A stretch of DNA of 64,000 bases from Aquiluna sp. (GTDB lineage Bacteria > Actinomycetota > Actinomycetes > Actinomycetales > Microbacteriaceae): the NCBI GenBank assembly GCA_021741585.1, contig JAIOXN010000001.1, positions 921,059 through 985,058 on the forward strand, read 5' to 3'. The number at the start of each line of letters is the position of its first letter. The first letter of the stretch is position 1. A model generated the notes under the pieces. That model saw only the letters and a list, made by a program, of their open reading frames with translations. It did no database searches and was not told the origin of the DNA. Positions 16,000-24,999 of this stretch are shown here, piece after piece. A program made the translations under genes and the position numbers.

Positions 16000-18285
16000 C
16001 TAGCCAAACAACTCTGGCAGAGCTTTAGCCCAACCTTCGCGAACCTCGTTTAGCTGCATGGTGCCAATGCCCTGAATCTCAAGTGCCTCAGACTCTTTGT
16101 CTGTAACACCTATCCTCACGCATGGGACGCCTCTTGCTTCACAAAGTGCTTGGAACTTCACGTCATCCTCGCGGCCAACTGCAACTAAGACTCTGGCCTG
16201 AGACTCTGAGAACAAAGCTGCTGTCATATCGATGTTGTCGCGATCGATTAGATCGCCCAACCAGATTCTGGCTCCAACGTTGAATCGAAGGCAGCTCTCG
16301 GCAATTGCAACTGCAACGCCACCCTCAGAAATATCGTGGGCTGATTCGATCAAGCCCTGAATGGCTGCGCCATGCAGGAGCTGAGCGAGTTGTTCTTCTT
16401 TTTTGAGATCAACAATTGGTGGCTTGCCACCAAGGTGTGAGTGGATGGTTTCTGCCCAGGCGGAACCATCTAGTTCGTCTCTGGTCTCTCCAAGCAAGTA
16501 GATGTTGTTGCCTTCGTCTTGCCAGCCTGAAGGGATCCTTCTTGCAACATCGTCGATAACACCAAGCACTCCAACAACCGGGGTTGGGTAGATGGCGACA
16601 TCGCCGGTTTGGTTATAGAAGCTAACGTTTCCACCGGTAACAGGAATGCCTAGTTCCAGGCAGCCATCGGCCAGTCCCTGAGTTGCCTCTTTGAACTGCC
16701 ACATTACTTCTGGATTCTCAGGGGAGCCAAAGTTCAAACAGTTGGTGACAGCCTTTGGCTTCGCACCGGTCACTGCGACGTTTCTGTATGCCTCGGCAAG
16801 AGCAAGCTTGACGCCCTGTTGCGGGTCTAGCTGGCAGTACTTGCCGTTGGCATCGGTTGCAATGGTGATGCCGAGTCCGGTCTCTTCTGAGACTCGAACC
16901 ATGCCGGCATCATCTGGCATAGCAAGCGCGGTGTTACCCATGACGTACTTGTCGTACTGGGCAGTCACCCAAGACTTATCAGCCTGGTTAGGAGAGGACA
17001 GGATTGCTAGCAGCTGCGCTGCTAGCTCTGCTGGATTTTCTGCCCTCTTGAGGCTTGATGAACTGTTGGCGTTTAGTGCGTCTTGGTAGGAAGGGTATGC
17101 AACTGGTCGGTTGTAGACAGGTCCATCGTGAGCCACGGTTCTTGGTGGGACATTGACGATCTCTTTGTCGCCCCAGTTGATATACAAACGGTCTTCGTCG
17201 ATTACTTCGCCTAGGACCGAGTATTCAACTTCCCACTTGTTGACGATTGCTTCGAACGCCTCAAGTGATTCTTTTGGAACAATGCCCATCATGCGCTCTT
17301 GGGACTCAGACATCAGAATCTCTTCTGGGGTTAGTGAGTCATCGCGCAATAGAACATCTTGCAGTTGGACTCTCATGCCCTTGCCACCATTTGATGCAAG
17401 CTCCGATGTTGCACAAGAAATACCAGCACCACCAAGGTCCTGGATTCCCGCAACTACTCCGGCATAGAAGAGCTCTAGGCAGCACTCAATCAAAACCTTC
17501 TCGGCGAATGGGTCGCCAACCTGAACCGCAGGTCTCTTGGTTGGACCGGTTGAGTCAAAGGTCTCAGAGGCAAGGACAGAAACGCCGGCCATTCCCTCGG
17601 CGCCGGTTCTGGCACCAAACAGAATCACTAGATCGCCTGGGTTTGTTGCCTTGGCAAGCTTTAGATCTTCGTGCTTCATAACGCCAACTGCGAGTGCGTT
17701 CACCAAAGGATTGCCTTGGTAGACCTTGTCGAATACCGTCTCGCCACCAATGTTTGGAAGACCTAGGCAGTTGCCATAGAAAGAAATACCGGCTGTGACA
17801 CCGTGAACAACTCTCGCGGTGTCTGCAGATTCTGGTGCACCAAATCGAAGCTGGTCCATGACTGCAACAGGTCTTGCACCCATTGTCAGAATGTCTCTCA
17901 CGATGCCGCCAACGCCTGTTGCAGCTCCCTGGAATGGTTCAATGTAGCTTGGGTGGTTGTGGCTCTCGACCTTGAAGGTAACCGCTAGGCCCTCACCCAC
18001 ATCAACGACACCGGCATTCTCGCCCATGCCAACCATGAGATCTTTTTTCATCTCTGGGGTAACCTTTTCGCCAAATTGGCGAAGGTAGATCTTGGAGGAT
18101 TTATAGCTGCAGTGTTCGGACCACATCACCGAATACATTGCTAGCTCTGAGGAGGTTGGCCTTCTGCCAAGGATGTCCTTGATGCTCTGGTACTCGTCCT
18201 CTTTGAGGCCAAGTTCTTTCCAGGGCTGGTCTTTATCGGACTCTTCAAAAGCCTGGGTTACGGTGTCAACGTTTGTCACTCTCAT
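16000..18285 (-). CDS. purL: Phosphoribosylformylglycinamidine synthase subunit PurL
   Basis: 761 residues, the small-type PurL used with separate PurQ and PurS. It catalyses the ATP-dependent conversion of FGAR to FGAM in purine synthesis, with ammonia supplied by PurQ. Recognisable conserved segments include [10 protein letters not shown] (about residue 56), [33 protein letters not shown] and [10 protein letters not shown] toward the C-terminus. The ATG overlaps the purQ stop by 4 nt (ATGA), making purS-purQ-purL one transcription unit. Confidence 0.97.
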   Translation of the reverse strand: MRVTNVDTVTQAFEESDKDQPWKELGLKEDEYQSIKDILGRRPTSSELAMYSVMWSEHCSYKSSKIYLRQFGEKVTPEMKKDLMVGMGENAGVVDVGEGLAVTFKVESHNHPSYIEPFQGAATGVGGIVRDILTMGARPVAVMDQLRFGAPESADTARVVHGVTAGISFYGNCLGLPNIGGETVFDKVYQGNPLVNALAVGVMKHEDLKLAKATNPGDLVILFGARTGAEGMAGVSVLASETFDSTGPTKRPAVQVGDPFAEKVLIECCLELFYAGVVAGIQDLGGAGISCATSELASNGGKGMRVQLQDVLLRDDSLTPEEILMSESQERMMGIVPKESLEAFEAIVNKWEVEYSVLGEVIDEDRLYINWGDKEIVNVPPRTVAHDGPVYNRPVAYPSYQDALNANSSSSLKRAENPAELAAQLLAILSSPNQADKSWVTAQYDKYVMGNTALAMPDDAGMVRVSEETGLGITIATDANGKYCQLDPQQGVKLALAEAYRNVAVTGAKPKAVTNCLNFGSPENPEVMWQFKEATQGLADGCLELGIPVTGGNVSFYNQTGDVAIYPTPVVGVLGVIDDVARRIPSGWQDEGNNIYLLGETRDELDGSAWAETIHSHLGGKPPIVDLKKEEQLAQLLHGAAIQGLIESAHDISEGGVAVAIAESCLRFNVGARIWLGDLIDRDNIDMTAALFSESQARVLVAVGREDDVKFQALCEARGVPCVRIGVTDKESEALEIQGIGTMQLNEVREGWAKALPELFG

Positions 18286-18977
18286 GCGTTCACCAATGCC
18301 TTCAATACGCTCTGGAAAAACTTCAAACCATCAACACCTGATCGCATTGCAATTTCGGTATCGGGACCAAAGCCTGGTTCAACCGCGTGCTCTGGGTGAG
18401 GCATTAGACCCACAACATTGCCACGCTCATTTGTGAGTCCGGCAATGTCGTTCATCGAACCGTTTGGGTTCACTTCTGAGTAGCGGAACACAACGCGGTT
18501 TTCTGCTTCAAGCATCTTTAGCGTTTCATCGCTTGCGATATAGCCACCCTCACCGTTCTTTAGAGGAATGGTGATTTCTTGACCCTCTTCAAACAAGTTT
18601 GTCCAAGCCGTTTTATTGTTTTCAACAATTAGCTTTTGGTCTCTGCAAATAAAGTGCTGGTGCTCATTGCGAATCAGACCACCTGGCAATAGGTGAGACT
18701 CAACCAAGACCTGGAAACCATTGCAAATGCCCAATACCGGCAAGCCCTGCTTGGCCAGACGCACTACCTCTTGGGTGGCAGGAGCCTTGGCGGCGATTGC
18801 GCCACAGCGAAGGTAATCTCCGTAGGAAAAACCTCCTGGCAAGACCACTGCATCGACACCCTTGAGGCTGTCGTCTGCATGCCACAGTGGCACTGGTGTG
18901 CCACCTGCGAGCCTCACGGCTCGCTGGGCATCGCGGTCGTCTAGGGTTCCTGGGTAGGTGATGACGCCGATCTTCAT
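18282..18977 (-). CDS. purQ: Phosphoribosylformylglycinamidine synthase glutaminase subunit PurQ
   Basis: 231-residue class I glutamine amidotransferase that hydrolyses glutamine and passes ammonia to PurL. The nucleophile cysteine lies in [11 protein letters not shown] (about residue 85) and the catalytic His/Glu in [11 protein letters not shown] (about 195). The N-terminus [17 protein letters not shown] is typical. The start directly abuts the purS stop and the stop overlaps purL by 4 nt. Confidence 0.97.
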   Translation of the reverse strand: MKIGVITYPGTLDDRDAQRAVRLAGGTPVPLWHADDSLKGVDAVVLPGGFSYGDYLRCGAIAAKAPATQEVVRLAKQGLPVLGICNGFQVLVESHLLPGGLIRNEHQHFICRDQKLIVENNKTAWTNLFEEGQEITIPLKNGEGGYIASDETLKMLEAENRVVFRYSEVNPNGSMNDIAGLTNERGNVVGLMPHPEHAVEPGFGPDTEIAMRSGVDGLKFFQSVLKALVNA

Positions 18978-19226
18978 TTAGTCCTCTTTTGTGATTGCAA
19001 CCACGTCTTCGATGACGTCGTTGGAGAGGAAAGATGAGGCGATTTCTTTGGCTGCATCCAAGTCACCCTGGGTGATGGCACGGTCAAAGTGAAGCTCGAT
19101 GCGCTTGCCGATTCGAACATTCGTGATCTCGTTGTGGCCGGAGCGGTGCAGGGCGTTTGCAACAGCCTTACCCTGGGGGTCTAGAAGATCCTGCTTTGGC
19201 ATGATCTCAACGATGATTTTTGGCAC
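18978..19226 (-). CDS. purS: Phosphoribosylformylglycinamidine synthase subunit PurS
   Basis: 82 residues, the usual PurS length. This small dimeric subunit bridges PurL and PurQ in the FGAM synthetase complex. The opening MPKIIVEIMPKQDLLDPQGKA and the VRIGKRIEL segment are characteristic. First gene of purS-purQ-purL. A purine-rich AAGGGGAAAAG precedes the ATG. Confidence 0.96.
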   Translation of the reverse strand: MPKIIVEIMPKQDLLDPQGKAVANALHRSGHNEITNVRIGKRIELHFDRAITQGDLDAAKEIASSFLSNDVIEDVVAITKED

Positions 19227-19351
19227 TTTTCCCCTTCGGTTTGCTCACTTGGAGTTTCGGGATGGACGTTTGATTTGCTCGCGGCACTGCGTTTAACCAA
19301 TAGTTTACTGGCCCATAAATGCCACTCTCCACAGACATGCGAATTGGTTAG

Positions 19352-19360
19352 TTATCCACA
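19352..19360 (+). promoter_or_regulatory. Perfect DnaA box (TTATCCACA)
   Basis: Exact match to the DnaA 9-mer, followed by GAT. It lies between purS and the small ORF at 19494, in a 267-base gap otherwise without recognisable content. Two further copies with the same GAT extension are at 19698 and 26507. Confidence 0.5.
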
Positions 19361-19493
19361 GATATTGACGTTGCGCTCATATGGCAACTGTGCAATTTTG
19401 GACTTTAGACACATACAGTGCATAAAAAGGTAAATTCTCAACACATGTTGGGCAGTGATAAGGGCAAACAGAATCCAACAAGAGGACTTCACA

Positions 19494-19670
19494 ATGAATC
19501 CAGGACAAGAAGAATCAGACCTTGCAAAGGTCGGTAGAGACTCGCCTAAGTTGAATTTAGGCGCACTCGCTGAGGAGATGAGTGACTGGGTGGACTTTGA
19601 TCTCGATGGAATTGATTGGGTGAAAGAAATACCTCAATGGGCTGAGCTCTATTCCAGCGACTCGAATTAA
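19494..19670 (+). CDS. Small acidic hypothetical protein
   Basis: 58 residues from ATG 19494, chosen because AGAGGA (19481-19486) sits seven bases upstream; an in-frame ATG at 19455 lacks such a site. The peptide is acidic and tryptophan-containing (DWVDFDLDGIDWVKEI) with no membrane segment. No family recognised. It lies between two DnaA boxes and upstream of a toxin-antitoxin module. The good ribosome-binding site argues it is real. Confidence 0.5.
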   Translation: MNPGQEESDLAKVGRDSPKLNLGALAEEMSDWVDFDLDGIDWVKEIPQWAELYSSDSN

Positions 19671-19697
19671 TTTCGCGCATGGCTATCATCCGGTCAC

Positions 19698-19706
19698 TTA
19701 TCCACA
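19698..19706 (+). promoter_or_regulatory. Perfect DnaA box (TTATCCACA)
   Basis: Second exact DnaA 9-mer with GAT extension, about 100 bases upstream of the Phd/PIN toxin-antitoxin start and just after the stop of the small acidic ORF. Confidence 0.5.
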
Positions 19707-19765
19707 GATTGGGTAATTCCGAATCACTGCGAAGAGGTTTACGCATAGCTTTTTAAGCCGAACAA

Positions 19766-19790
19766 AAATTTGACCATATTGGTCAAATTT
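19766..19790. promoter_or_regulatory. Palindromic operator of the Phd/PIN module
   Basis: Perfect inverted repeat with 10-bp arms, AAATTTGACC and GGTCAAATTT, separated by ATATT. It contains a TTGACC that could serve as -35; TAACAT at 19795-19800 then lies six bases before the antitoxin ATG (19807). Phd/YefM antitoxins bind such palindromes with the toxin to repress their own operon. Confidence 0.7.
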
Positions 19791-19806
19791 CAAATAACAT
19801 CAAGAC

Positions 19807-20085
19807 ATGGAGAAATTTGTGAGTGTTTATAAGGCGAAGACGGAACTCTCGTCGCTGATTGATCAGGTGCTTGAAGGTGATGAAGTGGTGATTACCCGCC
19901 ACGGGAAGCCGACCGTGCGAATCGTGATTGAGGAACGTCCTCCCCTAAGACCAGGGCTACTAAGAGAAATGTTTCCCGATGCAGTGTTTAGCGATGTCGA
20001 CATTGACGCAAGCACGCCAGAGATGGATGCGCAGTGGGAACTCTGGCGCAAAAATATTCAGAAATTGGGTACAGATGCTATTTGA
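19807..20085 (+). CDS. Phd/YefM-family antitoxin
   Basis: 92 residues. The N-terminal DNA-binding fold shows the family pattern: FVSVYKAKTELSSLIDQVLEGDEVVITRHGKPTVRI split over residues 4-40 with the conserved K-A-K, L, and TRHGKP turn. The C-terminal half is acidic and likely wraps the toxin. It neutralises the PIN toxin encoded in a 11-nt overlapping frame and autorepresses through the palindrome just upstream. Confidence 0.9.
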   Translation: MEKFVSVYKAKTELSSLIDQVLEGDEVVITRHGKPTVRIVIEERPPLRPGLLREMFPDAVFSDVDIDASTPEMDAQWELWRKNIQKLGTDAI

Positions 20086-20455
20086 TACAAATGCACTAAT
20101 CCGTTGGCTCCAAGAGCCAGAGAAGCTTGGAAAACGATTCACGCAGAAGATAGGCAACTCAAAGGTCTGTTATTACTCACCAATTAGCCTTTTTGAGCTA
20201 CTTCAAAAAAGGGACAAATTTAGCCTCCTCACGACAGATAACTTGACGGATTTATTTGCCAACACCGGCTTGAAGGAGCTGCCGGTAACAACGGCCCACA
20301 TTGCCGAGTCCAACAGATTCGGCTCGCTGAGAAACACGGACCCTTTTGACAGAATCCTGATTGGCCAAGCCGCAAGTGAGGGCTTAGATTTCTACACCTC
20401 AGATCAGCGACTTTTGGCGCTGGGTTTTAGCTGGATAAAAGATTCCACAGCCTAG
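20075..20455 (+). CDS. PIN-domain ribonuclease toxin (VapC-like)
   Basis: 126 residues from ATG 20075, overlapping the antitoxin stop. PIN-domain acidic residues are in place: MLFDTNALIRW (first Asp), SLFELL (Glu, about residue 38), DPFDRILIGQA (~90) and TSDQRL (~108). Such toxins are Mg-dependent RNases cutting tRNA or other RNAs. The NTDPFDRILI segment is typical of the PIN group paired with Phd/YefM-type antitoxins. Its stop is immediately adjacent to the convergent hutG stop. Confidence 0.9.
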   Translation: MLFDTNALIRWLQEPEKLGKRFTQKIGNSKVCYYSPISLFELLQKRDKFSLLTTDNLTDLFANTGLKELPVTTAHIAESNRFGSLRNTDPFDRILIGQAASEGLDFYTSDQRLLALGFSWIKDSTA

Positions 20456-21325
20456 TTACCTAGAGCAATAACCCGTCACAGCTTCTAGAACCAGCAGTGC
20501 ACCAAGTCTTATTGTTCTTTGGTCCTCCGAGTCCTTTGAGGCATCAATCTCTGTGATGTCAATGCCAAGAACTTGAGAGTGATTGGTAAGGATCCGAGCC
20601 GCTTGTCGGATTTCAAATGCTGATATTCCGCCAGGAGCCGCAGCCGGGCAGGCTGGGACAACACTTCGATCACAAACATCAACATCAAGGTCAACGTGGA
20701 TTGGGCCATCGGCACTGCCCGCGATTCGCAAAGCAATTTGGCAGGACTCCTTGATACCAATTTCGGCAACCATCTCGCGAGAAATAACCGTGATGCCCAG
20801 ATCTTTTGCGAGCTTGGCGTATTGGGGAGAATTCGAGAAGTCGTTGATTCCAATTTGAACAATTCTTTTTGGATCAAGACCAGCATCAATAAGCCTTCGG
20901 ACCGGTGAGCCGTTCGATTTGCCATCTCTTAGATCGTGATGGGCATCAAGGGTTATTAGTCCGGCGCTCGCCAAGTCCTCCCCAAAGACTCCCAATGCGG
21001 TTGCGTAGGTAATGGAGTTGTCTCCACCAAGGGCAATCAGGAGGTCCTTGTTGGCCTCTTTGATTGTGGCGATTGTGTGATCTTCGTTTTGCTCGGGTTC
21101 TTGAATCCCTCCGAGGTCCTGAAGGCTTATCTGACCAATGTCTAAATCTGCCGAATAGCTCATGGTGGAAAATCTTTGGAGTGCTTCTCTTATTGCCCTT
21201 GGGGTTTGGTGGGCATTGGTTGCGCTGATAGAGGTTTTGTGGGCAGGGATATCGAGAAGCCCAATTTCAGAGTCGCTATTGGAGATCAGCGATGCGGCTC
21301 TTGGCCACTTCAAATCTTCAGCCAT
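20456..21325 (-). CDS. hutG: Formimidoylglutamase (arginase/agmatinase family)
   Basis: 289 residues from ATG 21325, which overlaps the regulator stop by 8 nt; a TTG at 21334 is a weaker alternative. The binuclear manganese site of ureohydrolases is visible: IALGGDNS (about residue 97), TLDAHHDLRD (~125), VDLDVDVCDRS (~215). The hut neighbourhood points to hydrolysis of N-formimidoyl-L-glutamate to glutamate and formamide, the last step of histidine degradation. By sequence alone agmatinase or arginase cannot be excluded. Transcribed after the IclR-type regulator, divergently from hutU-hutI-hutH. Confidence 0.85.
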   Translation of the reverse strand: MAEDLKWPRAASLISNSDSEIGLLDIPAHKTSISATNAHQTPRAIREALQRFSTMSYSADLDIGQISLQDLGGIQEPEQNEDHTIATIKEANKDLLIALGGDNSITYATALGVFGEDLASAGLITLDAHHDLRDGKSNGSPVRRLIDAGLDPKRIVQIGINDFSNSPQYAKLAKDLGITVISREMVAEIGIKESCQIALRIAGSADGPIHVDLDVDVCDRSVVPACPAAAPGGISAFEIRQAARILTNHSQVLGIDITEIDASKDSEDQRTIRLGALLVLEAVTGYCSR

Positions 21326-22088
21326 GATGACCAAACTTTCTGGATAGGTCCTCGGCGGATTTGATTAGCACCGCCGCTAACTCTGATAACACTAGCTTTT
21401 CTAGTTCTCTTGATTGCAAGGTGATCGCAAGACCCGCGATTGGGTGCCTTAGGTGATCCAAGATCGCAACTCCCACAGAGGCATATCCCATCGAAACCTC
21501 ATCCACTTCAAGCGAATATCCCCGGGATCTCTCCATCTCAAGAAGCTGCTTTAGTTCCAGCAGGTTCTTGGGCCCAATTCCGGTTCTCTGAGAAAGCTCT
21601 CTGCCGCGAAACGATGCAGCAATCTGCTTCTGTTCTAGATTTGCCAGCATCGCTCTGCCGGAAGCTGTGAGGTGAGCGGGGAGTCTGACTCCGACATCTG
21701 TCACCAATTTGAGTGATCTCAATGGTCTTTGCTCCAGGAGGTAAAGCACATCTGAACCATCCAGGACGCCAAGGTGCCCAACGACAGCGGTCTTTTTGCC
21801 AAGCTCTGCAACGAGCTTGTTTAGAACCGGAGTCGCGAGCCGCTCAAGCGGCTCATGCCGCTGATAGGCGCTTCCTAATTCCCAGACAGCCAAGCCCAAC
21901 CCCCAGCGCTTTTGATCCTCAAAGTGGATAGCGAAGCCATTGTCTTTTAGCACTTCAAGTAGCTGATAGCAGGAGGATCTTGGGAGGTTAAGTTTTTTGG
22001 CAAGCCGGTCGGCAGTTGCAGGCTGACCTATCTCCGCCATGGCTCGCAGCAGATCTAAAGTTCGCTGAGCTGCGGGGATCTTGGTCAC
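21318..22088 (-). CDS. IclR-family transcriptional regulator of the hut cluster
   Basis: 256 residues from GTG 22088. N-terminal winged helix-turn-helix (ATADRLAKKLNLPRSSCYQLLEVL, shown in part: residues ~24-47) and C-terminal IclR effector-binding domain (HLTASGRAML at about residue 137; GYSLEVDEVSMGYASVGV ~190) are clear. Divergent from hutU, cotranscribed with hutG, so it most likely senses a histidine-pathway intermediate such as urocanate. A palindrome lies ten bases upstream of its start, suggesting autoregulation. Confidence 0.9.
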   Translation of the reverse strand: MTKIPAAQRTLDLLRAMAEIGQPATADRLAKKLNLPRSSCYQLLEVLKDNGFAIHFEDQKRWGLGLAVWELGSAYQRHEPLERLATPVLNKLVAELGKKTAVVGHLGVLDGSDVLYLLEQRPLRSLKLVTDVGVRLPAHLTASGRAMLANLEQKQIAASFRGRELSQRTGIGPKNLLELKQLLEMERSRGYSLEVDEVSMGYASVGVAILDHLRHPIAGLAITLQSRELEKLVLSELAAVLIKSAEDLSRKFGHHG

Positions 22089-22098
22089 CTATCCAGTA

Positions 22099-22116
22099 TG
22101 TCTGAAATACCAGACA
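22099..22116. promoter_or_regulatory. Inverted repeat, candidate IclR-type operator
   Basis: TGTCTG-AAATAC-CAGACA, perfect 6-bp arms with a 6-base spacer, inside the 81-base gap between the divergent regulator and hutU. Its position suits control of both directions. Binding is inferred. Confidence 0.5.
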
Positions 22117-22169
22117 CTAGAAAGCATATCCGCATTGTTTCAGGTGCCACTTGGTTGTGAACTTTGTTC

Positions 22170-23831
22170 ATGAATGCAATGGCGCGTACTCTCAGGGCAG
22201 CAACCGGATCAACTTTGACGGCCCAAGGCTGGCAACAAGAGGCAGCACTTCGGATGCTGCACAACAATCTCGACCCATCAGTTGCCGAGCATCCAGAGGA
22301 ACTGATTGTTTACGGCGGAAACGGTAAAGCGGCAAGAAACTGGCAGAGCTTTGATGCTTTGGTCAACACGCTCACACATTTGAAGAATGACGAGACCATG
22401 CTGGTCCAGTCCGGCAAGCCTGTCGGTGTTTTCCAGACTCACGAGTGGGCACCAAGAGTGATTCTCGCAAACTCCAACCTTGTTGGTGACTGGGCTACCT
22501 GGCCAGAATTCCGCCGCTTAGAAAAACTGGGCTTGACGATGTATGGGCAGATGACGGCAGGGTCCTGGATCTATATCGGAACCCAAGGAATCCTGCAGGG
22601 AACCTATGAGACCTTTGCCGCCGTTGCCGAAAAACGCTTTGGTGGATCATTGGCCGGAACCCTAACTTTGACCGGTGGCTGCGGAGGAATGGGCGGTGCC
22701 CAGCCGCTAGCCGTAACCATGAACGAGGGCACCTGTTTGATTGTTGATATCGATGAATCAAGGTTGCGCAAGCGTCTTGAAACAAGGTATTTGGATGAAA
22801 TTGCAGACAACCTAGATGACGCGATTGAAAGGGTTGTTCGATACAAAAACCAGAAGAAGGCAATCTCAGTCGGACTGGTTGGTAATGCTGCAACCATCTT
22901 CCCGGAACTTCTAAAACGTGATGTGCCGATTGACATCGTCACCGATCAAACCTCTGCCCACGACCCGATGTATTACATCCCTGAGGGCGTTGAGTTTGCA
23001 GATGCTAGAGAGTATGCAACCAACAACCCCGAGGAGTTCAGCCTCAGATCAAAAGCTTCGATGGCAAAGCATGTCGAGGCAATGGTTGGCTTTATGGCCA
23101 AAGGTGCCGAAGTCTTTGACTATGGAAACTCGATTCGAGATGAAGCTCGCCAAGGTGGTTTTGCGGATGCATTTAAGTTCCCGGGATTCATCCCTGCATA
23201 TATCCGTCCCTTGTTCTGCGAAGGAAAGGGCCCATTCCGTTGGGTTGCCCTCTCGGGAGATCCAAAAGATATCTATAAGACCGATAAGGCTGTGCTCGAT
23301 CTGTTCCCTGAGAATAAGCACCTGCACCGCTGGATAAACCTTGCGCAAGAAAGAGTGGAATTCCAAGGACTGCCAGCCAGAATCTGCTGGCTTGGCTACG
23401 GCGAACGGGACAAGGCCGGGGCTGCCTTCAACGAATTGGTTCGCAAGGGTGAGGTTTCAGCTCCGATCGTGATTGGCCGTGACCACTTGGATTGCGGTTC
23501 AGTTGCTTCTCCATATCGTGAATCTGAGGCAATGCTGGATGGTTCAGATGCGATCGCGGACTGGCCACTATTGAATGCCATGATCAACGTCGCATCCGGG
23601 GCATCTTGGGTTTCCATCCACCACGGTGGTGGGGTTGGCATGGGCAGGTCCATCCATGCCGGACAGGTTTCAGTCGCCGATGGCACCGAATTGGCTGCTC
23701 AGAAGCTGCAGCGAGTGCTCACCAACGATCCTGGCATGGGTGTGATTCGCCACGTTGATGCTGGCTACCCAGAAGCGCAAGAGGTCGCTCGTCACAAGCA
23801 TGTCCACGTCCCAATGTTGGATACCGAGTAA
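22170..23831 (+). CDS. hutU: Urocanate hydratase
   Basis: 553 residues from ATG 22170; ATG 22179 is equally possible and no strong Shine-Dalgarno decides. The enzyme hydrates urocanate to imidazolone propionate using tightly bound NAD+. Family hallmarks include [11 protein letters not shown] near the N-terminus, [12 protein letters not shown], the glycine-rich [16 protein letters not shown] (about residue 170) and the catalytic-cysteine region [13 protein letters not shown] (about 440). First gene of the plus-strand hut operon. Confidence 0.97.
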   Translation: MNAMARTLRAATGSTLTAQGWQQEAALRMLHNNLDPSVAEHPEELIVYGGNGKAARNWQSFDALVNTLTHLKNDETMLVQSGKPVGVFQTHEWAPRVILANSNLVGDWATWPEFRRLEKLGLTMYGQMTAGSWIYIGTQGILQGTYETFAAVAEKRFGGSLAGTLTLTGGCGGMGGAQPLAVTMNEGTCLIVDIDESRLRKRLETRYLDEIADNLDDAIERVVRYKNQKKAISVGLVGNAATIFPELLKRDVPIDIVTDQTSAHDPMYYIPEGVEFADAREYATNNPEEFSLRSKASMAKHVEAMVGFMAKGAEVFDYGNSIRDEARQGGFADAFKFPGFIPAYIRPLFCEGKGPFRWVALSGDPKDIYKTDKAVLDLFPENKHLHRWINLAQERVEFQGLPARICWLGYGERDKAGAAFNELVRKGEVSAPIVIGRDHLDCGSVASPYRESEAMLDGSDAIADWPLLNAMINVASGASWVSIHHGGGVGMGRSIHAGQVSVADGTELAAQKLQRVLTNDPGMGVIRHVDAGYPEAQEVARHKHVHVPMLDTE

Positions 23832-23832
23832 T

Positions 23833-24999
23833 TTGAAAACCCTCTTTACCAACATCAAAGAACTGGTGGACACGGGCCCAACGGTTGGTGACCTGCACAT
23901 CTCAAATAATCAAGCGGTCTTGGTTGATGACGGACTGATTGCATTTATTGGAGATGAAGAATCTGCACCGGATGCTGATGTCACTATCGACACCGAAGGT
24001 GCGGTGATGATCCCCGGCTTTGTTGATTCCCATGCGCACTTGGTTTTTGCAGGATCGCGCCACGAAGAGTTTTCGCATCGGATGGCAGGCCATTCCTACA
24101 GCGCCGGCGGAATCAAAACCACCGTTGCGGCAACAAGGGGCGCGACTGACCAAGATCTCAGAGAGAATCTTAAAAAGCTAATTGCTGAACTGCATGCAAG
24201 CGGCATCACCCACTTTGAAACCAAAAGCGGTTATGGCTTGGAAGTTGAGACCGAAATCAGATCTCTCATGCTCGCCTCCGAAGTCACCGAGGATGTCACA
24301 TTCTTAGGAGCCCACGTTGTCCCGCAAGGGGTAAACCGTGAGGAATATCTAGAACTTGTCCTGGGTGAGATGTTGGAAAAAGCTGCGCCATTGGCAAAGT
24401 GGATAGACGTGTTTTGCGATGCAGGTGCGTTCAGCGTTGAAGAATCAAGAATGGTTCTTGAGGCTGGAATCAAAAAAGGTTTGCTACCAAGAATGCACTC
24501 AAACCAGCTTGAGAATTTAGGAGGAATCGCTTTGGCGGTGGAGCTGGATTGCGCATCAGTCGATCACTGCACACATCTGAACCCTGAAGACATTGAACTT
24601 CTAGCAAAGAGCAATACGGTTGCAACCTTCGTGCCGGGTGCTGAATTTTCAACCAGGTCCAAATATCCAAATGTTCGCTCATTGATTGATGCTGGTGCCA
24701 AAGTCGCGATCGCAACCGACTGCAATCCTGGCTCGAGTTACACGACTTCAATGCCTTTCTGTATCGCGGTCGCAGTTAGAGAAATGGGCTTTAGTGTGGA
24801 CGAGGCGATCTGGGCTGCAACCAAAGGTGGAGCGCTGGCATTGAGAAATGATCTGGGAACTTTGAAAGTCGGCGCTCGCGCCGACTTCGCATTACTTGAT
24901 GCAAAGTCATATATCGATCTCGCCTACAGGCCGGGTGTCGCCCTTGTCTCCGCCACATATGTTGCCGGCAAAAAAGTCTTTGAAAGGACTTCCAATTGA
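23833..24999 (+). CDS. hutI: Imidazolonepropionase
   Basis: 388 residues from TTG 23833, one base after the hutU stop. An in-frame upstream extension would lie inside hutU and is rejected. Amidohydrolase-fold metal ligands appear as DSHAHLVFAGSRHEE (about residue 60) with later metal-binding segments around SNQLENLGG and ATDCNPGSSYTT (~296). It opens the imidazolone ring to give formimidoylglutamate. Translation is probably coupled to hutU, and its own stop overlaps the hutH start. Confidence 0.96.
   Translation: MKTLFTNIKELVDTGPTVGDLHISNNQAVLVDDGLIAFIGDEESAPDADVTIDTEGAVMIPGFVDSHAHLVFAGSRHEEFSHRMAGHSYSAGGIKTTVAATRGATDQDLRENLKKLIAELHASGITHFETKSGYGLEVETEIRSLMLASEVTEDVTFLGAHVVPQGVNREEYLELVLGEMLEKAAPLAKWIDVFCDAGAFSVEESRMVLEAGIKKGLLPRMHSNQLENLGGIALAVELDCASVDHCTHLNPEDIELLAKSNTVATFVPGAEFSTRSKYPNVRSLIDAGAKVAIATDCNPGSSYTTSMPFCIAVAVREMGFSVDEAIWAATKGGALALRNDLGTLKVGARADFALLDAKSYIDLAYRPGVALVSATYVAGKKVFERTSN

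Noticed and set aside
23755-23832. Longer N-terminus of imidazolonepropionase
   Set aside because: It would lie inside hutU and does not match the family; TTG 23833 gives the expected protein.
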